NCBI GenBank assembly: GCA_963743325.1
Contig: CAVUOZ010000005.1
Location: 434,001 to 498,000 of the forward strand
Length of the DNA: 64,000 nt
Direction: 5' to 3'
Source: DATFVA01 sp963743325
GTDB taxonomy: Bacteria; Bacteroidota; Ignavibacteria; Ignavibacteriales; Ignavibacteriaceae
Notes under the pieces: generated by a model
Databases searched by the model: none
Seen by the model: only the letters and a program-made list of their open reading frames with translations
Told to the model about the DNA's origin: nothing
Shown here: positions 35,773-45,252 of the stretch, one piece after another
How positions within the stretch are numbered: position 1 is the first letter of the stretch
How the letters are laid out: every line of letters starts with the position of its first letter
Position numbers and translations under genes: made by a program

Positions 35773-35854
35773 GGCAGATGCTCTAAACCAATCCGTCCGA
35801 CTTCGTCGGGACGAGACCTCGTCTTACTACGTAAGACGGGCTGAGCTAAGCCCC
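35773..35854 (-). pseudogene. Partial tRNA-Val-like sequence 3 (5' half with D-loop insert)
   Basis: Upstream of the intact tRNA-Val lies a copy of only its 5' half: GGGGCTTAGCTCA, then an insert of about 50 bp, then TTGGTTTAGAGCATCTGCC. The insert holds two hairpins, CGTCTTAC/GTAAGACG and TCCCGAC/GTCGGA, and is clearly related to the D-loop block in copies 1 and 2. Its palindromes are more perfect here, so this may be the less decayed version. The 3' half of the tRNA is missing. Confidence 0.75.
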
Positions 35855-36233
35855 AGCGTCAAAATTTGAAGTGCTAATATAGTACAATAAGATTGTGAAA
35901 ACAATAGGAAAAGGTTAATTTTAATCAATATTCAAAGCTTTTTTAGATTTAATAATTTATTCTACAATTAACAGGTACTTTAATTAAGTCGATATTTTCA
36001 TCAAGGCTCAATAACCTCAACCATAGTAAAAGTGAATTCCTCTTATATCTTTTATTTGCACCAATTCACCTTAATCATTTGAGATTTATTTTGGACAGCG
36101 CTGGTTTATCTGGACTCTTTACCATTACTTGAAATCATCAAAACATTTTTTTTCGATAATAAAACCCAAAATGATTTAAAGTTTCCTTAACTTGAAAGAT
36201 AAAAATCGGCAATATTTTATCTGAAAGGAGCTA
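35855..36233. other. Intergenic, promoter region of the APC permease gene
   Basis: A 379-bp AT-rich gap. Nothing beyond a good ribosome-binding site (AAAGGAG, four bases before the ATG) is recognised. It presumably holds the divergent promoters for the tRNA-Val array and the permease. Confidence 0.4.
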
Positions 36234-37736
36234 ATGAAAAATAAACCGGTTTCCTCTTCTTCTTCGGGACAATCCAGTTCAGAACCTTCCAGAAGCTTAA
36301 AGAAAGAATTAAAGTTAATCGATTCCACGATGATAGTAATAGGTTCTATGATTGGCTCCGGAATTTTTATAGTCAGCGCAGATATAGGAAGAACAGTAGG
36401 TTCTCCCGGTTATTTGCTTCTGGTATGGCTTATTGCCGGTGCAATTACTATTACAGCCGCTCTCAGTTATGGTGAGCTTGCAGGAATGATGCCGCATGCA
36501 GGCGGACAGTACATTTATCTTCGTGAAGCCTACAATCCATTTGTCGGATTTCTTTATGGATGGACATTATTCCTTGTAATTCAGACCGGGACGATTGCAG
36601 CTGTTGCTGTAGCTTTTGCAAAGTTTACAGCTGTAATTATTCCTTTCTTTGGTGAAAATAATATTTTGATCAGTTTCCCCGGATTCCGGATATCTGCCGC
36701 TCAGCTGTTGGGAATTGCAAGCATTGTATTTCTATCTTACTTAAATATGCTTGGTTTAAAAACGGGGAAAACTATTCAAAATATATTTACTTCAACAAAA
36801 GCTCTTGCGCTGCTTCTTCTTATTATACTTGCGTTTATTGTGGGAAGGAATGTATTCGCATCAGAGCAGAATTTTTCGGATTTCTGGAATCCGAGCTGGA
36901 CTCATTTTTCAGGAGGGAAAATAGATTCGATTCAGCCGCTTTCAGGATTGATGTTATTAGCCGCTATCGGAGTTGCAATGGTCGGATCGTTATTCTCAAG
37001 CGATGCATGGAATAATATTACCTTTACAGGAAGTGAAGTAATTAATCCCAAAAGAAACATACCGTTAAGTCTGTTCTTTGGAACATTAATCGTTACAATC
37101 TTATATATTTCCGCAAATGTTGGTTACCTGATGCTGCTTCCTTTGAAGGGAAATCCTGATGGAGCAGATATTGTACAACGGGGAATTCAATTTGCTTTGA
37201 GCGACAGAGTGGCAACTGCTGCTGCATCAGTAATTTTTGGAAGCACCGCCGCAATCATTATGGCTGTATTAATAATGATATCAACATTCGGATGCAACAA
37301 TGGCCTTATCCTTTCGGGGGCGAGGGTTTATTATGCAATGGCCAAAGATAAGTTGTTCTTTAAGAAAACGGGAGATTTAAATAAAAACTCTGTTCCCGGT
37401 TTTGCCCTGGCCGTTCAGGCGGTATGGGCTAGTCTTCTCTGCCTCTCCGGAACTTATAATGATCTTCTTGATTATGTGATCTTTGCTGTCCTCATTTTTT
37501 ATATTTTGACTATCCTGGGGATTTTCAGGCTGCGTAGAATTCGCCCTGATGCAGATCGTCCCTATAAAGCATGGGGTTATCCTATAGTGCCTGCGCTTTA
37601 TATTTTATGCGCGGCAGCTATTTGTGTAGATCTGCTGATCTTTAAGCCTATGTATACATGGCCCGGGGTTGTTATTGTACTGCTCGGAATCCCGGTTTAT
37701 TTTCTTTGGAAAAAATTTACAGAGAAAAAATATTGA
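36234..37736 (+). CDS. APC family amino acid permease
   Basis: A 500-residue transporter of the amino acid-polyamine-organocation superfamily with about 12 membrane helices. The first helix carries the substrate-binding SMIGSGIFIV motif, followed by GELAGMMPHAGGQYIYLREA, typical of the LAT/AGT branch. A Ser-rich cytoplasmic head precedes it. Later ITFTGSEVINPKRNIPLSLF matches the family's conserved segment after TM6. It likely imports or exchanges amino acids; the substrate is unknown. The gene is alone, with a following permease gene in the same direction. Confidence 0.9.
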   Translation: MKNKPVSSSSSGQSSSEPSRSLKKELKLIDSTMIVIGSMIGSGIFIVSADIGRTVGSPGYLLLVWLIAGAITITAALSYGELAGMMPHAGGQYIYLREAYNPFVGFLYGWTLFLVIQTGTIAAVAVAFAKFTAVIIPFFGENNILISFPGFRISAAQLLGIASIVFLSYLNMLGLKTGKTIQNIFTSTKALALLLLIILAFIVGRNVFASEQNFSDFWNPSWTHFSGGKIDSIQPLSGLMLLAAIGVAMVGSLFSSDAWNNITFTGSEVINPKRNIPLSLFFGTLIVTILYISANVGYLMLLPLKGNPDGADIVQRGIQFALSDRVATAAASVIFGSTAAIIMAVLIMISTFGCNNGLILSGARVYYAMAKDKLFFKKTGDLNKNSVPGFALAVQAVWASLLCLSGTYNDLLDYVIFAVLIFYILTILGIFRLRRIRPDADRPYKAWGYPIVPALYILCAAAICVDLLIFKPMYTWPGVVIVLLGIPVYFLWKKFTEKKY

Positions 37737-37756
37737 GATGGGATGGTAAATGAAAT

Positions 37757-37790
37757 ATGGCAGATGTTATCTTTATGACCCATCTGTCAT
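37757..37790 (+). other. Stem-loop upstream of the NCS2 permease gene
   Basis: The arms ATGGCAGATG and CATCTGTCAT pair over ten positions with one imperfect pair around a 14-base loop, 50 bp before the ATG at 37840. It is followed by A residues, not T, so it is not a plus-strand terminator. It may structure the 5' leader; no known riboswitch fold is recognised. Confidence 0.4.
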
Positions 37791-37839
37791 AAAAAAACTT
37801 CAGCATTAATAATATTCTCACATTGAATAGGGAAGTTAG

Positions 37840-39444
37840 ATGTTAATAACTAATAATGCTTCACCGGAAAAATTCAGATACCGCTGGTTCGTTGCGGGAG
37901 ATATCAACGGTTTTTTTGGTTTAATGTTTGATAATCTTACTGTCCTTTCTTTCCTTGCCGGCATACTTATTTTTGTTTTCAAATATCCGGCCGAAATTGT
38001 GTTCGGCAAGATGTTTCCCGGTACTGCACTGGGTGTTTTGTTCGGGGATATTATCTACACCTGGATGGCTTTCCGTTTGGCTAAAAAGAACAAAAATCCT
38101 CACGTAACAGCTATGCCATTAGGCCTGGATACACCTTCAACAATCGGAATAGCTCTTACCGTTCTAGGTCCCGCATTTATTTATTTAAAATCGAAGGGTA
38201 TGAATGGGTATGATGCTGCAATGATGACCTGGTATATAGGGATGGCGACAATGGTTATTATCGGGGTTTTTAAACTGCTGTTTTCTTTTATAGGTGGTTG
38301 GGTACAGAAAATTGTTCCGCAGGCAGGTTTACTTGGCAGCCTTGCCGGCATTGGTCTAGCATTAATAGGTTTTGTACCTTTGCTCGATGTTTTCGGACTC
38401 CCTGTAATCGGTATGATTTCACTTGGATTGATATTATACACTCTTGTTGCTAAGATCAACCTTCCTAAGAATTTCCCCGGAGTTTTTGCCGCAATTTTTA
38501 TCGGAACAGCTTTGTACTATATATTAGCACCGGCAGGTCTTCTTTACAGTACCTTCACACCTCCCTCAATGCAGCTTCATTTCGGAGCACCAATTCCGAC
38601 CTTAAATTTTTTAAATGGATTTGTAGAAGCTTTAAAATATCTTCCTATTGCTCTGCCTTTTGCAATTCTTACTATAGTCGGAGGGATAAATGTGACCGAG
38701 AGTGCAAGAGTTGCAGGGGATGATTTTAAGACAAGGGACATTCTGCTGACAGAGGCATGTTCGACATTACTAGCAGGATTTTGCGGCGGTGTTGCACAGA
38801 CAACACCTTATATAGGACAGCCTGCTTATAAAGCCATGGGAAGCCGTGCCGGGTATACCCTGCTTACCGGATTATTTATCGGGATCGGCGGGATCCTCGG
38901 CTATATTTCTTTCTTTGTTGAGTCTATTCCCCGCGCAGTTCTTGCCCCGATATTAATATTTGTTGCACTTGATATTATCGTACAGGCATTTAAAGCTGTT
39001 CCGCCGGCGCATACAACAGCAGTTGCATTTTCCTTCTTCCCGAATATTGCAAGACTTCTTCAAATACAATTCAGCAATACTGATATTGTGCCTCTTGCCA
39101 GGTTTAATGAGCTGCTTACTTTACCGGGCAAGGCCCTTCCACAGATGCTCGTAATAGTGGCACTTGGAAATGGATTTATTTTAACTGCTATGCTGTGGGG
39201 AGCCTTTGCTGCAAAGCTGATAGACAGGAAACTAAAGCAGGCCTCCATATACCTTTTAATAATGGCCGGGTTTACATTCTTCGGGGTCATACATTCAGCC
39301 ACTCCTGACGGCAATATGTATTTTCCATGGCAATTGTCGGGAATTTTTCAGCAAATACCATATCAATTTACAATTGCATATTTATTGCTTGCCATAATGT
39401 TTTTCTCTCTGTCCTACACAAAAAGCGCATCATTAAAACGTTAA
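37840..39444 (+). CDS. NCS2-like permease (xanthine/uracil permease superfamily)
   Basis: A 534-residue membrane protein with 12 or more hydrophobic segments. The N-terminal WFVAGDINGFFGLMFDNLT and the AMPLGLDTPS element, with ALPFAILTIVGGINVTESA in the second half, match the prokaryotic NCS2-related permeases. The SulP/NCS2-type repeat is also suggested by the two LxGxxxxTPYIGQPAYKAMG-like segments. The substrate is probably a nucleobase or related compound, but this branch is poorly characterised. It has no evident operon partner. Confidence 0.75.
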   Translation: MLITNNASPEKFRYRWFVAGDINGFFGLMFDNLTVLSFLAGILIFVFKYPAEIVFGKMFPGTALGVLFGDIIYTWMAFRLAKKNKNPHVTAMPLGLDTPSTIGIALTVLGPAFIYLKSKGMNGYDAAMMTWYIGMATMVIIGVFKLLFSFIGGWVQKIVPQAGLLGSLAGIGLALIGFVPLLDVFGLPVIGMISLGLILYTLVAKINLPKNFPGVFAAIFIGTALYYILAPAGLLYSTFTPPSMQLHFGAPIPTLNFLNGFVEALKYLPIALPFAILTIVGGINVTESARVAGDDFKTRDILLTEACSTLLAGFCGGVAQTTPYIGQPAYKAMGSRAGYTLLTGLFIGIGGILGYISFFVESIPRAVLAPILIFVALDIIVQAFKAVPPAHTTAVAFSFFPNIARLLQIQFSNTDIVPLARFNELLTLPGKALPQMLVIVALGNGFILTAMLWGAFAAKLIDRKLKQASIYLLIMAGFTFFGVIHSATPDGNMYFPWQLSGIFQQIPYQFTIAYLLLAIMFFSLSYTKSASLKR

Positions 39445-39585
39445 AGCATTAACTGTACTTTTGGGCCGAATAATTGTGATCAGGTCATATGTCGCGATAA
39501 TTTATTTCATCAAATAGGGGTGCGTTGTAAGAGGTAAGTTTGAAATAGGAAATTTTATAAATATAGAGAGATAACTGTATTCTTG

Positions 39586-39658
39586 AGCGAGCGACGGGGT
39601 TCGAACCCGCGACATCCAGCTTGGGAAGCTGACACTCTACCAACTGAGTTACGCTCGC
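39586..39658 (-). tRNA. tRNA-Gly (anticodon CCC)
   Basis: A 73-nt tRNA on the minus strand. The acceptor GCGAGCG pairs with CGCTCGC, the anticodon arm is TCAGC-TTCCCAA-GCTGG (anticodon CCC), and the T arm is CGGGG-type with loop TTCGAAC. The CCA is not encoded; the sequence continues TCAA. It is immediately downstream of the kgd gene region in the same direction but on its own. Confidence 0.93.
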
Positions 39659-39718
39659 AAAATCACTTTAAAAGAACTATCTGAAATTAACTACTCGTAA
39701 TATCTAATTCAAGATTGG

Positions 39719-42700
39719 CTATTTGAAAGCTTCTTCAACTAATTCTTTCTGCTGCTGTCCGGAGATCTTTGCCGAACCAACTGCAGGACTTGCGCCTTCA
39801 GGACGTCCGCTGTATGTAAGTTTCTGTCCCTTTCCAAGGTCATCACTTATTCTTGGATATAGAAAATGCCATGCACCCATATTGCTCGGCTCTTCCTGCA
39901 CCCACACTATTTCTTTTGCTCCGGTGTATGAATTAAGTATTTCTTTAACCGGATTGGACTTATAAGGATAAAATTGCTCAACTCTGACTATTGCAGTATC
40001 GCTGATTTTATTGTCACTCCGGAATTTGATCAGATCATAATATACTTTGCCGCTTGTCAGTAGTACTTTTCTTACATTATCTTTTTTATTGATTGAATCA
40101 TCATCAATAATTTCCCGGAAACTGCCGCTGGTAAATTCTTCTTTAGGGGATTTAGCTTCAGGTAAACGTAGAAGACTTTTAGGCGTCATCAGAATCAGCG
40201 GTTTCTGAACGGCATTCTTCATTTGCCTCCTTAAAACATGAAAATACTGAGCAGGAGTGGATGGATAACAAACCTGAATATTTTCTTCCGCACAAAGAAT
40301 AAGAAATCTTTCAAGTCTTGCACTGGAGTGTTCCGGGCCCTGTCCCTCGTAACCGTGAGGAAGGAGCAAAACAAGACTATTCGGTAGCTGCCATTTTTCA
40401 TAAGAAGCCACGATAAAGTTATCAATTATAACCTGGGCGCTATTTGCAAAATCTCCAAACTGTGCTTCCCACAAAACAAGTGCGAGGGGATCTGCCGTGC
40501 TGTATCCGTATTCGAATCCTAAAACGGCGGCTTCGGAAAGGAAACTATCGAGAGCTTCAAGTTGTGCCTGGTTTTTTGAAAGATAATTTAACGGCACATA
40601 CTCAATACCACTTTTTATATCTGTGAGTGCAAGATGTCTCTGGCTGAAAGTTCCTCTCACGCTATCCTGTCCGCTTAGTCGTACCGGGGTTCCCTCCAGG
40701 AGAAGACTGCCGAAAGCAAGGGTTTCAGCAAATGCCCATTCTGCCTCCGACTTTCCTTCAACAAGATCTTTCCTTTTTTCAAGGAACTTCTTCAGCTTTG
40801 GATGAATTGTGAAACCTTCCGGAAGAGAAGTAGTTTTTTCTACAATAGTCTTTAAGGTCTCTTCAGAAATGTTTGTATCTGTGACCGGTTTAATAGATTC
40901 AATTTTCTCCTTAGGTATAGCAAGTGGTACATCCGAGTTAAAACTGATACTCCTTTTCTTTATTTTATCGAACGCCTCACTTAAATCATTAGATATTTCT
41001 TCGTTCATTCTCTGAATTGTTTCTTCTGAAAGCATATGGCTTTTTAGCAGTGCGTTTTCATAGATCTCTTTTACGGAAGGATGGGATTTAATTATATCAT
41101 AAAGCAGAGGCTGTGTAAACCCGGGTTCGTCACCTTCATTGTGTCCATGTCTCCTGTATCCGAATAAATCTATTACTACATCTTTCTTAAAGATTTGCCT
41201 GTATTCGAATGCCAGCTTTGTAACCCACAGAGATGCTTCAGGATCATCACCATTAACGTGAAATATAGGCGCCTGTATCATCTTGGCTACATCCGATGCG
41301 TAAACTGAAGAACGTGCATCCTCTGGAGTAGTTGTAAACCCGATCTGATTATTAATAATTATGTGAACCGTTCCGCCGGTCCTGTAGCCGCTTAATTGAG
41401 AAAGATTTAAGGTCTCAGCTACAATACCCTGTCCTGCGAATGCAGCATCTCCGTGTATAAGAACTGATAATATTTTACTGTGGGCTTTATTGTCCCCAAG
41501 TCGTGTTTGTTTTGCGCGCACAATTCCTTCAACAACCGGATTTACCCATTCAAGGTGACTCGGATTGGAAGCAACCGAGACAGTTATCATTTTACCATTA
41601 TGCGTCTTGTATTTACCCGTCGCTCCAAGATGATATTTTACGTCACCAGAGCCCTCTATTGAATTCGGATCCTGTATATCTTCAAACTCTGAGAGGATAG
41701 ATTCGTATGACTTACCTATGACATTTGCCAGTACATTTAACCTGCCGCGGTGAGCCATTCCTAAAACCACTTCCAGCACATTCGCCTGGCTTGCTTCATC
41801 AAGAAGCATATCCAGAACAGGAATAAGAGTTTCAGATCCTTCCAGAGAAAATCTTTTATGTCCGATAAACTTTGTATGCATAAAATGTTCAAAGATCTCA
41901 GCGTTAATCAGTTTGTTCAAAATCCTCTTTTTAATTTCAGAACTGAAATCAGGAATATTCTTTATGGGTTCCATTTTACTCTGCAGCCAGAACTTCTCCT
42001 CAGGATTCTGGATATGCATATACTCAACGCCAATCTTCTCACAATAAGTTCTTTGAAGTATTTCAAGAATCTGCCTGAGAGAAGCCGTCTTTAAACCACT
42101 GAAACCGCCGGTGATAAAGTGGCGGTCCATATCCCAGATCGTAAGGTTATACGTTGCCGGATCAAGTTCAGGGTGATAGGGGGTCTGGAATCCCAGCGGA
42201 TCAAGATTTGCAATAAGATGACCGCGAACCCTGTATAAATTTATTAACTGCAGAACTTTTGCCTGCTTTTCAATTTCTTCTGTATTAGTCGCATTTTCAA
42301 AAATTCCCGGCTGGTAATCCGCCTTCCAGATAAACGGTTTATATGGAATTTTCAGAGCCTCAAAAATTTCATCATAAAAATTTTCTTTACCCAGAAGCAA
42401 ATCATTTATTTCTTTAAGGAATAAGCCTGATTCAGCACCCTGTATTATTCTATGATCGTATGTGCTTGTAATTGTCATCACTTTGCTTACACCAAGAGCA
42501 GAAATAGTTGAAGGAGACATTGCCTGGTATTCCGGAGAATATTGGATAGCTCCTGTGGCTATAATTGCACCCTGGCCAACCATTAGTCTCGGCACTGATG
42601 CTGCAGTGCCAATTGTTCCCGGATTTGTAAGTGTTATTGTAGTTCCGGAAAATTCAACAGGATCAATTAATCCTTTCCTCGACCGGGTAACCAAATCTTC

Positions 42701-43339
42701 ATATGTATCCCAGAATTGCTTAAAGTTCATCCGGTTGGCATTTTTAATATTAGGCACTATAAGTGAATGCGAACCATCTTTTCTTTCAAGATCGATTGCC
42801 AGTCCAAGATTAATGTTTTTCCTTTTTATGATATTCGGTTTGCCTTTGATGAGAGTAAAAGCATTATTAAGGGCCGGAACTTTTTCTGCAGCTTTAAGAA
42901 TAGCCCAGCTGATAAGGTGAGTGAAAGATACTTTCCCTGCATTTTTCTTTTCCAGGAACTGATTTAATAATCTGCGGTTTTCTTCCAAAAGTTTTACAGG
43001 GACTGTTCTTTGTGAAGTAGCAACCGGTACAGTAAGACTGTCATTCATATTATCAAGGATTCTGGCCGAGCTTCCTGCAATAACCTGAGTTTCATCTCCT
43101 TCTCCTGGCAAAGGAAATTCAATATTTCCTAAATTGAATAACGTCCCGTTTTCTTTATTTTCCATATTAGCATTATCTTCGAATTTTCCGGTAACTTTTC
43201 CAAAAAATTTCTGCCATTGAACAGGAATCTGCGAAGGATTTTTTTCATACTGCTCGTGAAGATATTCCACAAACCAGGTATTTGCACCAAATTTTTCTAA
43301 TTCTTCTCTTTGTTCTTTTGTTAACTCGTTCGGTTTCAT
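39719..43339 (-). CDS. kgd: Multifunctional 2-oxoglutarate dehydrogenase E1 / dihydrolipoyl succinyltransferase fusion (KGD type)
   Basis: A 1206-residue fusion of an E2 catalytic domain with a complete E1. The N-terminus has the short E1 peripheral-contact segment (NTWFVEYLHEQYEKNP). Residues of about 80-340 are an acyltransferase domain with SHSLIVPNIKNANRMNF, TLTNPGTIGTAASVPRL and the catalytic TSTYDHRIIQGAESG. The E1 follows, with HRGRLNVLANVIGKS, the thiamine diphosphate/metal site GDAAFAGQGIVAETLN and NNQIGFTT, and VNGDDPEAS. There is no lipoyl domain. This domain order is known from actinobacterial KGD/SucA, where it drives the oxidative TCA step or succinic semialdehyde formation. It is transcribed alone. 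Confidence 0.95.
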   Translation of the reverse strand: MKPNELTKEQREELEKFGANTWFVEYLHEQYEKNPSQIPVQWQKFFGKVTGKFEDNANMENKENGTLFNLGNIEFPLPGEGDETQVIAGSSARILDNMNDSLTVPVATSQRTVPVKLLEENRRLLNQFLEKKNAGKVSFTHLISWAILKAAEKVPALNNAFTLIKGKPNIIKRKNINLGLAIDLERKDGSHSLIVPNIKNANRMNFKQFWDTYEDLVTRSRKGLIDPVEFSGTTITLTNPGTIGTAASVPRLMVGQGAIIATGAIQYSPEYQAMSPSTISALGVSKVMTITSTYDHRIIQGAESGLFLKEINDLLLGKENFYDEIFEALKIPYKPFIWKADYQPGIFENATNTEEIEKQAKVLQLINLYRVRGHLIANLDPLGFQTPYHPELDPATYNLTIWDMDRHFITGGFSGLKTASLRQILEILQRTYCEKIGVEYMHIQNPEEKFWLQSKMEPIKNIPDFSSEIKKRILNKLINAEIFEHFMHTKFIGHKRFSLEGSETLIPVLDMLLDEASQANVLEVVLGMAHRGRLNVLANVIGKSYESILSEFEDIQDPNSIEGSGDVKYHLGATGKYKTHNGKMITVSVASNPSHLEWVNPVVEGIVRAKQTRLGDNKAHSKILSVLIHGDAAFAGQGIVAETLNLSQLSGYRTGGTVHIIINNQIGFTTTPEDARSSVYASDVAKMIQAPIFHVNGDDPEASLWVTKLAFEYRQIFKKDVVIDLFGYRRHGHNEGDEPGFTQPLLYDIIKSHPSVKEIYENALLKSHMLSEETIQRMNEEISNDLSEAFDKIKKRSISFNSDVPLAIPKEKIESIKPVTDTNISEETLKTIVEKTTSLPEGFTIHPKLKKFLEKRKDLVEGKSEAEWAFAETLAFGSLLLEGTPVRLSGQDSVRGTFSQRHLALTDIKSGIEYVPLNYLSKNQAQLEALDSFLSEAAVLGFEYGYSTADPLALVLWEAQFGDFANSAQVIIDNFIVASYEKWQLPNSLVLLLPHGYEGQGPEHSSARLERFLILCAEENIQVCYPSTPAQYFHVLRRQMKNAVQKPLILMTPKSLLRLPEAKSPKEEFTSGSFREIIDDDSINKKDNVRKVLLTSGKVYYDLIKFRSDNKISDTAIVRVEQFYPYKSNPVKEILNSYTGAKEIVWVQEEPSNMGAWHFLYPRISDDLGKGQKLTYSGRPEGASPAVGSAKISGQQQKELVEEAFK

Positions 43340-43569
43340 TTATTAAGATTTAAATCTTTGTTTAGTAAAATATTCATTAAATTTAAGTGAGAAATAATCC
43401 ACATCATAAAATGAGACAATGACCCTTCAGTCATTATTTTTAACATTAGTAATGGGATTTACATCGTATAATTTACTAAATATTTTGTATTCATTTAAGT
43501 TAAAAGAGCCTGTAACCAATTTATATGAAAAAAAGCAACCAAATTTACAGCATTAGGAGGAATTGATCA
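43340..43569. promoter_or_regulatory. Divergent promoter region between kgd and pdxH
   Basis: About 230 bp of AT-rich DNA separating two divergent genes. It ends with the strong ribosome-binding site TAGGAGGAATTG for pdxH. Specific promoter boxes cannot be assigned with confidence. Confidence 0.4.
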
Positions 43570-44172
43570 TTGAATGAATTAACAGAACAAAATGTTGATC
43601 CAAATCCGATTATGCAGTTTTCACACTGGTTTAAAGAACTATTAAAATCGGAAGTGAAAGAGCCGAATGCAATGATACTTGCAACTGCCTCTGCAAAAGG
43701 GATTCCCTCAGTAAGAACCGTGCTGCTCAAAAAATTTGACGAAGAAGGATTTGTCTTCTTTACTAATTATAAAAGTCATAAAGCAAAAGATTTAATGAGG
43801 AACCCGGTTGCGGAGATTTTGTTTTTGTGGCTTGAGCTTGAAAGACAGGTCAGGATAAGAGGTTCAGTTAAAAAGGTATCATTGAAAGAATCAGAGGAAT
43901 ATTTTCATTCACGTCCTGTTGACAGCCAGATTGGTGCCTGGGCATCAAACCAGAGTAGTGTAATACCAAACCGTGAATTCCTCGAAGCTAAATTTGAAGA
44001 GACGGCTGGGAAATATAAGGACGGGAAAATTCCGTTACCTCCTTTCTGGGGAGGTTTTATATTAAAACCGGTTGAATTTGAATTCTGGCAGGGAAGAGAA
44101 AGCCGTTTACATGATAGGATTAGTTACAGGAAAAAAAAGAATAATTGGGAAATTGTAAGACTTTCTCCATAA
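43570..44172 (+). CDS. pdxH: Pyridoxamine 5'-phosphate oxidase
   Basis: PdxH oxidises pyridoxine or pyridoxamine phosphate to pyridoxal phosphate using FMN. The 200-residue protein has the family segments NAMILATASAKGIPSVRTVL, GFVFFTNYKSHKAKDL and RPVDSQIGAWASNQS. The C-terminal RLHDRISYRKK is a characteristic signature. The start is a TTG supported by AGGAGG nine bases upstream. It is alone and divergent from kgd. Confidence 0.95.
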   Translation: MNELTEQNVDPNPIMQFSHWFKELLKSEVKEPNAMILATASAKGIPSVRTVLLKKFDEEGFVFFTNYKSHKAKDLMRNPVAEILFLWLELERQVRIRGSVKKVSLKESEEYFHSRPVDSQIGAWASNQSSVIPNREFLEAKFEETAGKYKDGKIPLPPFWGGFILKPVEFEFWQGRESRLHDRISYRKKKNNWEIVRLSP

Positions 44173-44291
44173 AATATACTGTCCTCCTTAGCAATGAACA
44201 TCGAACATCGAACATTGAATATTGGAGATTGACCATTGAATATTGAGCCTTTGTTTCGAACCGGAATAAATTTTCAATGATGTAACTAATC
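44173..44291. repeat. Intergenic low-complexity words
   Basis: A 119-bp gap with repeated words around 44196-44252 (GAACATCGAACATCGAACATTGAATATTG and similar, given here only in part: GAACATCGAACAT, TTGAATATTG). These degenerate ATTGAATATT words also appear near 15209-15240 and are a genome-wide filler type. No gene. Confidence 0.5.
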
Positions 44292-45155
44292 CTAAACCTT
44301 AAATCTGCCTTTAAACATCGGTGTTTCCATAACTAAAGTCCTCATCGTAATTGCAGATAGGATTATTATCCCTCCTAATATTGCCATGACGGCCGGAACT
44401 TCGCCATAACCAATAAACACCCAGACAGGATTCAACACAGGTTCAACCAATGCAATAATGGATGCTTCTATTGCGAGTACTCTTTGTAAGCCGTAAGAGA
44501 ATACTGCATATGCCAGTCCAATCTGGAAAACTCCGAGAAAGGAAACCATCCATAAATTACTGAAATTCAGATCCTGTATTCCTGATAAAAAAGGGATACA
44601 AACAAGTGCGACAATTACGTTGCCGTAAAAGATTGAGCTCAGCTGATATTTGTTTTCATTTTTTCTCAAGCCAAGGAACAACGCTGCGAACATAATTCCT
44701 GAAAAGAGTGCAATCAGATTTCCTTCAAAATGAGCAGGGGAGATTTTTCCCATAAAGAAAAAGAACATTCCTATTGTACAAATCACTATTGTCATAATAT
44801 TTATCCTGTTATAGGATGTCTTTAAAATGATTGGCTCAAAAATCAGAACATATATAGGCGCAGTCGATTGAAGGAAGATTGCATTTGCGGCAGTTGTCAT
44901 TTTTAATGCAATAACGTAAGCTATAAGTACAGAGGCATAGAATAATGCATTTATAAACGTGAACCGGTTAACCAGCAGTAATCGCTTCCTGAAAAGTGCT
45001 GCAAACACCAGGGCTGCAATGGAGCACCTGAAAAATGAAATCTGCATTGCATCAAAAGTAACAAGCTTTACAAATAAGCCTCCTGTACTCCACATTAGTG
45101 CAGCAGTGAAAACAGCGAGCAATCCCACCTGATGTTCCTGAAGTTTTTTAATCAT
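44292..45155 (-). CDS. EamA/DMT family transporter
   Basis: A 287-residue drug/metabolite transporter with ten predicted helices in two EamA repeats. The first repeat begins LLAVFTAALMWSTGGLFVKL and the second GNLIALFSGIMFAALFLGLR. The motif ALVEPVLNPVWVFIGYGEVP in the last part is typical. The family exports amino acids, metabolites or drugs; substrate unknown. It is convergent with pdxH and divergent from the archease gene. Confidence 0.9.
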   Translation of the reverse strand: MIKKLQEHQVGLLAVFTAALMWSTGGLFVKLVTFDAMQISFFRCSIAALVFAALFRKRLLLVNRFTFINALFYASVLIAYVIALKMTTAANAIFLQSTAPIYVLIFEPIILKTSYNRINIMTIVICTIGMFFFFMGKISPAHFEGNLIALFSGIMFAALFLGLRKNENKYQLSSIFYGNVIVALVCIPFLSGIQDLNFSNLWMVSFLGVFQIGLAYAVFSYGLQRVLAIEASIIALVEPVLNPVWVFIGYGEVPAVMAILGGIIILSAITMRTLVMETPMFKGRFKV

Positions 45156-45252
45156 TTAAATCCTGTTAAAAGCATGCACCAAATTTACTAATTAAGGAAG
45201 TAATCATTTAAAAATTGTATAATGTATCCGGAACATTTTTATCTGATTGCAA

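Noticed and set aside
35855..36233. Riboswitch upstream of the APC permease
   Set aside because: The region is AT-rich without conserved structured blocks that I can recognise.
37757..37797. Terminator of the APC permease gene
   Set aside because: The stem is followed by A residues rather than T on the plus strand, so it does not fit a rho-independent terminator in that direction.
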